Part shown: piece after piece, positions 33,985-38,820 of the stretch
Layout: each line of letters starts with the position of its first letter
Position numbering within the stretch: position 1 is the first letter of the stretch
NCBI RefSeq assembly: GCF_025602895.1
Contig: NW_026516459.1
Span: forward strand, 1 to 38,820
DNA: 38,820 bases
Reading direction: 5' to 3'
Source: Polychytrium aggregatum
Lineage: Eukaryota > Chytridiomycota > Chytridiomycetes > Polychytriales
Position numbers and translations under genes: made by a program
The notes under the pieces: generated by a model
What the model was told of the DNA's origin: nothing
The model's input: the letters and a program-made list of their open reading frames with translations, nothing else
Database searches by the model: none

Positions 33985-36722
33985 ATGTGCTTATGTATGG
34001 ATTCACTGACACTGCCACCCACAATACTGACTGAACCTCATGGTTCATTTTCGACACATCCAGCTATGCAAGATTGCCCTCTGGATCATCCGTCCCCTGA
34101 TATAGGTGATTTTTCGGATTCTACCTCTGTCGATACCGTCCTTGAAGATGCTGACAGTGAAGCAACCATCCAGCAAGGGCCAAGCTCCGTTGTTCGTGTT
34201 CCCGTTCCTTCAACTGGGAACTCTTTCTGTCCCATGCCCTCCGTCTTCAGGGATGTGGCCCAGAAATTCCTTCAGAGGCTCGGGACAAAGGAACCCGTTT
34301 TTGTTGCACTGTTCCCCTCCCCGATGACCGATTTCGATTGGTCTCAACTCCAGGTTGTCGAAGGGCTCCCTAGTTTCTGTCGATTGTTCGTTTCGAGAAA
34401 GCGATGCCCATTCCTCAAGCGTCGCACGAATCAGGCTCAGCACACAAGCCCCAATTGTTTCCTCTCCGTTTCGTATGGGATGATCAAGCTTGACTGTACC
34501 GACCCCTCCTGTCATGCACTTGCCGAACAAAGTGCCTCGTCCTTTCGTTGGGCCCCTCGCTCCGCATACTACCTTCCCAAGTATTGGTGTGCCCTTGCCG
34601 AGTCACTCAAGGAACAGTTTGGACTTTGTGCCGAGATTGACGACCAACGCAAGGGGGAATTGACTCTGCAAAGCCGTTCCCTCCGACACCAAATCCCTGG
34701 TCCAATCGGAGGCAACGAAGCGGTCCCTTCGATCCTGCAGGATATTCCAAACGTCCAATGGAGCAGCATGAAGGCCTGTTTGAGCGACGAGAAAAACGTC
34801 AAACTCTCTCGTGCCCTACGATCGGTTCCTTTCATGATCAAGCCCATCGATCTATTGTCGATGGAGTTCTTGGCTTCGGGAAAGCTCATTGTTCGCAGCA
34901 AGGGATGCACGATTTGCGAAGATCCGGGTCTTGACGACATCGTCTCCACCCATACATTGGTGTACTTGAAAACCAAATCGACGTACACCGTTCAATCGGA
35001 TCACTGTCCAGTCACCTCCGGGACCCTGAACTCCGAATCAGCCAGCTCACTGGCCTTGTGGCATCGCAAGCTGTCCGAGTCGACTGTCGATCTGGACCAC
35101 CAAATGGAAGCCATGAAGCTTGATGTCCAGCATATTCTCAACAATGTCTACAGCGGCTCGGAGATCCTCGAGTTTCGACCCCAATCGGATCACATGGGTT
35201 TTAGCGTTGTCCTGCAGAGTGACTGCGTTTTCTGTCAAAGCTCCAGTGTTGCTTTGCATGGATCTATCACCGCGGATGGATTCCGATTCAAATGCTCTCA
35301 CTGCAACTGCGAAGATCCGAGTGGCATGCGGCGTTATCCAATCGACCGCTTCCTCAAGATCCAACCATCGAGAAGCTTCAGCCAGTTCATTGGACAAGTG
35401 AACTTCCAATATGTTCATAACCAATATTCTGGCGTTCCTGAAAACGACAAGGTCAAAAGCACGGCCCACCTCGCAGACCCCACTCCGTACCTTTCGGATA
35501 TCGGCCCTGATGCCGCGCGGCTCTTCAAAGAGTACCTGACCAACTCAACGGGCGACGCAGAGCTGCTGGATTTTATTGTCTTTGTGTTCGGCGAAACTTG
35601 GATCCACGATCGCGAGCGCCCTGGCAATTGGTACCACTTCAACGGGGTCGTCTGGGAATGGTCCACTGGGAACAGTGAACTCAACAACACCATTCTCGAC
35701 TACCTCAAACAAGTGTTCAAGAGGGCCCTGGATTGGTACTCCAACCAAGAAGGACGTGACCTCCCCCACGCCACTGCCACCGTCAGCCACCTCGAACGCA
35801 TGAAGCAGAAAATGGTGGACTCTGGCTTTGTCGGGCACCTGGTCAACGGTGGTTGTTCCAATAGTCTCTCGGTCAAGTATAACGAGTTCATGAGCAAGTG
35901 CAACAAGGACCCGTACATCCACGTCACCAGGGACGGGACTCTGGATTTGACCACAATGACCTTCCGTCCAAGCCGTCCCAATGACTACTTCACTCTGTGG
36001 TCCAATGCCTACTTCAACGATCAAAATACTGCCGAGGTGCTGAAGGCCATGGACCACCTCACCGACATCATCCGAACCATCTTTACGGATCCAGCACAGT
36101 TCGACTGGAACATGCGCTACTTTGCCAGCCTGCTGGATGGATCCAATGATGAACAGTTCCTCGTCCTCGGTATCGGCGATTCATCCAATGGCAAGTCCCT
36201 GATCATCAAGATTCTTCGAATGACTCTGGGCTCCGCTTATACTAAAATGCTGCCCAGCAGCTACCTGTTCACAAGCTCCAACAGCAGCTCGACGGCGACG
36301 CCAGAGGTGGCATCGATCTCGAATGCGCGATTTGTGTATGTGTCCGAGCTTGAGCGGAAGGGAAACAGGCCTCGACCATTGAATACAATGCGCATCAAGA
36401 ACCTTGTCGGCGGCGACGAGGTCGGCTTTCGCGACGTCTACCAGGGTCATAGTTCAAAGGAACTCAGGATCAAGTTCATGATCATGTGCAACCCTGAAGA
36501 CATCGACCTGGCCCACTTGACCAAGTACGATGCAGTGTATCGACGAGTCGTATTCAATCCCTATCGCTCAAAGTTTGCCATGAACCAGGATCAATATCGC
36601 GCTTATCAGCAGAAATATCCTGGAGCACCTGTGTTTATGAAGGACGAGACTCTGGGAAGTATTATGGAGCGACAGGAGTACAAAAATGCGATGCACTGTC
36701 TCATGTGCCAATGGTACCCCAA
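33985..36722 (+). pseudogene. D5-like primase-helicase (SF3 ATPase), cut by D3
   Basis: 912 codons are open from the ATG at 33985, the first after an in-frame stop at 33958, to the D3 LTR. A zinc-ribbon-like motif at about residues 141-178 (CPFLKRR ... LDCTDPSC) resembles that beside UL52/D5-type primases. A second cysteine cluster lies at about 414-442 (CVFC ... CSHCNC). A D5_N-like region covers about 500-610 (WYHFNGVVWEW). The SF3 helicase follows: Walker A GDSSNGKS (about 731), Walker B FVYVSELE (about 781), motif C FMIMCN (about 830) and a DAVYRRVVFNP arginine-finger segment (about 850). The archaeo-eukaryotic primase catalytic motifs were not found. The fold occurs in large DNA viruses, virophages and other DNA replicons, where it unwinds or primes DNA. 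It has no frameshift. The true C terminus lies beyond D3, outside the window. Confidence 0.8.
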
Positions 36723-37141
36723 TGTAAGGAGTGAACAAGCGCAAGGACGAAGACCAAGTGCTTGGTATGAGCTTTATTAGCTTTTAGCCCCGAACACCAA
36801 AGAACAAGTTTTGTTCGAACTGGTGTTCAACATAGGCTCAGACATGCAGGGCTATTTATAGACCGGGAGAAGGTCGAGGGGCAAAAGTGGGCGAGAAGGG
36901 TGGAGCATCACAGAGAAGCGAGAAGGGGGTGCGAGAGTGGCTGGTGTGCAAGCGAGAGAGGCTTGGCACAGCCCGGGGACATGTGCCGAGCGGTGGGGGA
37001 GGCAGGAAACCAGTAGACGCGGGTGGCAACGGCGCGTGCTCATGCATGGGGGCAAACAAACACGTGGGGACTCATGATTGGTGCGGAGGGCGAGAGCATG
37101 CGGGACAATCTCATTGGTCCGTTGTGATGCTGGTCATCACA
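36723..37141 (-). repeat. 3' LTR of D3 (419 bp)
   Basis: D LTR in reverse with the common variant at both informative sites (TGTAAGG start and gagggcgagag). Its TATA box complement is at 36853-36860. Confidence 0.95.
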
Positions 37142-38820
37142 CTATCTCCTCCTTAAACTACGGCGTGTTCCATCTTGAGTTCTCCTGGGGCCAGGCTTGT
37201 CTGGGTAGCGTCGGTGGTACTCCGCGGCCACCGTTGGGGCAAAGACAATGTCGGCGGGCTCCCAACTTCGATCGGTGACCGGGTAGCCTTTCCAATCGAT
37301 GAGATAGTGCAGCTTTCCGCGCACGAACTTGGAGTCTAAGATCTCTTCGACCTCCCACTCCAAGTTCCCATCGATGACCACCGCAGGGGGCGGCGCTTGC
37401 ACCCGACCCGGAAGCGAGTTCTTCTTGTAGGGCTCAAGAAGAGACACATGGAACACCGGGTGCACCTTTATGTCCTTTGGCAAGTCCAGGCGGAAAGCCA
37501 ATGTCCCGACGGCCTCGAGGATGGTGAATGGTCCAATCCTCTGGTAATCCAGCTTCTTGCTTGGGCGAGTGGTGCTGATGTTACGAGTCAGCACCCAGAC
37601 TTGATCGCCCGGACGCAAGTCGGGAGCCTGGGACCTCCGGAGATCTGAGAAGTGCTTGTAGTCAGACTTTGCCTTCTCAAGATTCTCCTTCAACAGTGCC
37701 AGGTTCCGCTGGAGATGTTCAACCCTCTCCGTGGCAGAGGGAACATCAGGGCCGCCAGCGACAACGGGGACTTCGAACCTTGGGTGGAACCCATAGGTTG
37801 CCAAGAATGGCGAGGCATGTGTTGACGAGTTCTCGAGGTTATTGTAAGAGAACTCGGCCAACGGCAGCAGCTCGGCCCAGTCATCTTGCTGATACGACGT
37901 GTAACAGCGCAGGTATTGGTTGATGACCTGGTTGACCCTCTCAGTCTGTCCATCGGTCTGGGGATGGAAGGCCGTGGACAGACTGGTTTGGATCCCGAGC
38001 TGCGTGCAGAGTGCCTTCCAGAACCGAGAGGTGAACTGACTTCCTCGGTCTGAAACCACTGTGTCGGGGAGGCCATGGAGACGAAAGACATTGTCGAGGA
38101 ACAGTGACGCAGTCTCCTCCGCCGACGGCAGTGAACGCCAGGACATAAAGTGTGCCATCTTTGTGAGGCTGCATACCACCACAAAGATGCAGGTGTGACC
38201 CTTGGACTTTGGCAGATCAGTGATAAAGTCCATGGTCAGTGTCCCCCAGGGTCGATCGGCTGTCTGGAGTGGCAACAGGAACCCAAACGGCTTGTGTCGC
38301 GGAGCTTTCGAGCGTGCACAGGTGTCGCACGTCGAGACGTACTCTTTGACATCTTTCCGATAGGTTTGCCACCAAAACTGTCGCGATACCAGAGCCAGAG
38401 TCCGTCGGATGCCTGGATGACCCACAGCGACTGGGTCATGGCACGACTTGAGCGCCGGAACTCGGCACGACTCTGGGACCACAATCCTGTTCTGGAAGGT
38501 GAGGTACTGGCCATTCCAGACGAACTTCGGGTCACGACGGTATTTGTCTAGACCGGGATCCCGAGCCTGCTCTTCGGCTATGAGCTGCAGCAAATCCACA
38601 GGGTCACTGCGACTTGCAACCGAAGAGCGGGCGTCTCTGCTTCGGAGCACGCGTATCACCGCGGCAGGATCGAGAAGCAGAGGCGGATCCCTCGACACGG
38701 AGGCCGACGAAGGGATGTAGTCCGAGCGACGAGACAGGGCATCGGCCTTGCCGTTCCTCGCACCAGGACGGTACTGGATGCGGATGTCGAACCGAGACAA
38801 GAACTGGGACCACCGTGCAT
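37142..38820 (-). CDS. pol: D3 Pol, C-terminal part (RNase H end-IN-chromodomain), partial
   Basis: About 559 codons are open from the right window edge to TAG at 37142-37144, directly at the LTR. It contains the end of RNase H (NGKADALSRRSDY), the integrase HHCC finger, D,D,E residues (TMDFITDLP, VSDRGSQF, QTDGQTER), the GPF module and the chromodomain (EWEVEEIL, WKGYP, SWEP). The sequence matches D1 and D2 with no lesion. The N-terminal part, gag and 5' LTR are outside the window, so completeness cannot be judged. Confidence 0.93.
   Translation of the reverse strand, partial: ARWSQFLSRFDIRIQYRPGARNGKADALSRRSDYIPSSASVSRDPPLLLDPAAVIRVLRSRDARSSVASRSDPVDLLQLIAEEQARDPGLDKYRRDPKFVWNGQYLTFQNRIVVPESCRVPALKSCHDPVAVGHPGIRRTLALVSRQFWWQTYRKDVKEYVSTCDTCARSKAPRHKPFGFLLPLQTADRPWGTLTMDFITDLPKSKGHTCIFVVVCSLTKMAHFMSWRSLPSAEETASLFLDNVFRLHGLPDTVVSDRGSQFTSRFWKALCTQLGIQTSLSTAFHPQTDGQTERVNQVINQYLRCYTSYQQDDWAELLPLAEFSYNNLENSSTHASPFLATYGFHPRFEVPVVAGGPDVPSATERVEHLQRNLALLKENLEKAKSDYKHFSDLRRSQAPDLRPGDQVWVLTRNISTTRPSKKLDYQRIGPFTILEAVGTLAFRLDLPKDIKVHPVFHVSLLEPYKKNSLPGRVQAPPPAVVIDGNLEWEVEEILDSKFVRGKLHYLIDWKGYPVTDRSWEPADIVFAPTVAAEYHRRYPDKPGPRRTQDGTRRSLRRR

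Larger units (their letters stand above)
36723..38820 (-). mobile_element. Element D3: family D chromovirus, 3' part, runs off the window
   Basis: 3' LTR (36723-37141) and the C-terminal part of pol on the minus strand. It is inserted in the D5-like gene, and the left flank cccaa (36718-36722) should be duplicated beyond the window. The visible coding sequence matches D1 and D2. The antisense LTR adds 18 codons (ending WYELY) and a TAG at 36778-36780 to the disrupted gene. Confidence 0.93.

Noticed and set aside
1..38820. tRNA, rRNA, CRISPR arrays or bacterial promoters and terminators
   Set aside because: None was recognised. The short repeats are LTR-internal or simple satellites, with no regular spacer arrangement.

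Overview
The window is almost entirely nested long-terminal-repeat (LTR) retrotransposons of the Ty3/gypsy chromovirus type, plus about 4.4 kb of other DNA near the right end. No tRNA, rRNA, CRISPR or bacterial-style operon is visible. The LTRs carry TATA boxes and AATAAA signals, there are candidate spliceosomal introns, and every complete pol ends in a chromodomain, so the source is a eukaryote. One family shows Tf1/sushi-like self-priming, which fits a fungus or another opisthokont. The species cannot be named from sequence alone. A D5-type primase-helicase gene at 33985-36722 resembles genes of nucleocytoplasmic large DNA viruses or other large DNA elements, so an endogenised viral fragment is possible.

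I use my own family names. Family A (791-bp LTR) has one old, frame-broken copy at 1-4331 (+) inserted in the gag of B, of which only 4332-4861 is seen. Family C (309-bp LTR) has three copies with no difference that I could see. C3 (+) starts at 4862 and is interrupted in gag by C1 (-, 5952-22970, duplicated target gaggc). C1 is itself interrupted in gag by D1 (+, 10472-16546, target tggac) and in its 5' LTR by the complete element C2 (-, 17357-22823, target ggggg). C3 resumes at 22971 and is cut in the integrase at 26246. Family D (419-bp LTR) has D1, D2 (-, 26247-32319) and D3 (-, 36723 to beyond the window edge).

Families C and D each make Gag and, by a predicted -1 ribosomal frameshift at GGGAAAC followed by a hairpin over the gag stop, a Gag-Pol with protease, reverse transcriptase, RNase H, integrase and chromodomain. 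C appears tRNA-primed. D carries a 12-nt site just inside the 5' LTR that is perfectly complementary to the predicted start of its own transcript, the signature of self-priming.

D2 is odd. It has no target-site duplication, its left flank is C3 and its right flank is unrelated DNA. Its gag/RT half and 5' LTR carry substitutions, while its integrase half and 3' LTR look identical to D1. It therefore looks like an ectopic recombinant (or an assembly join) between two D insertions. From 32320 to 33984 there is repeat-rich intergenic DNA, followed by the D5-like gene, which is cut near its C terminus by D3.
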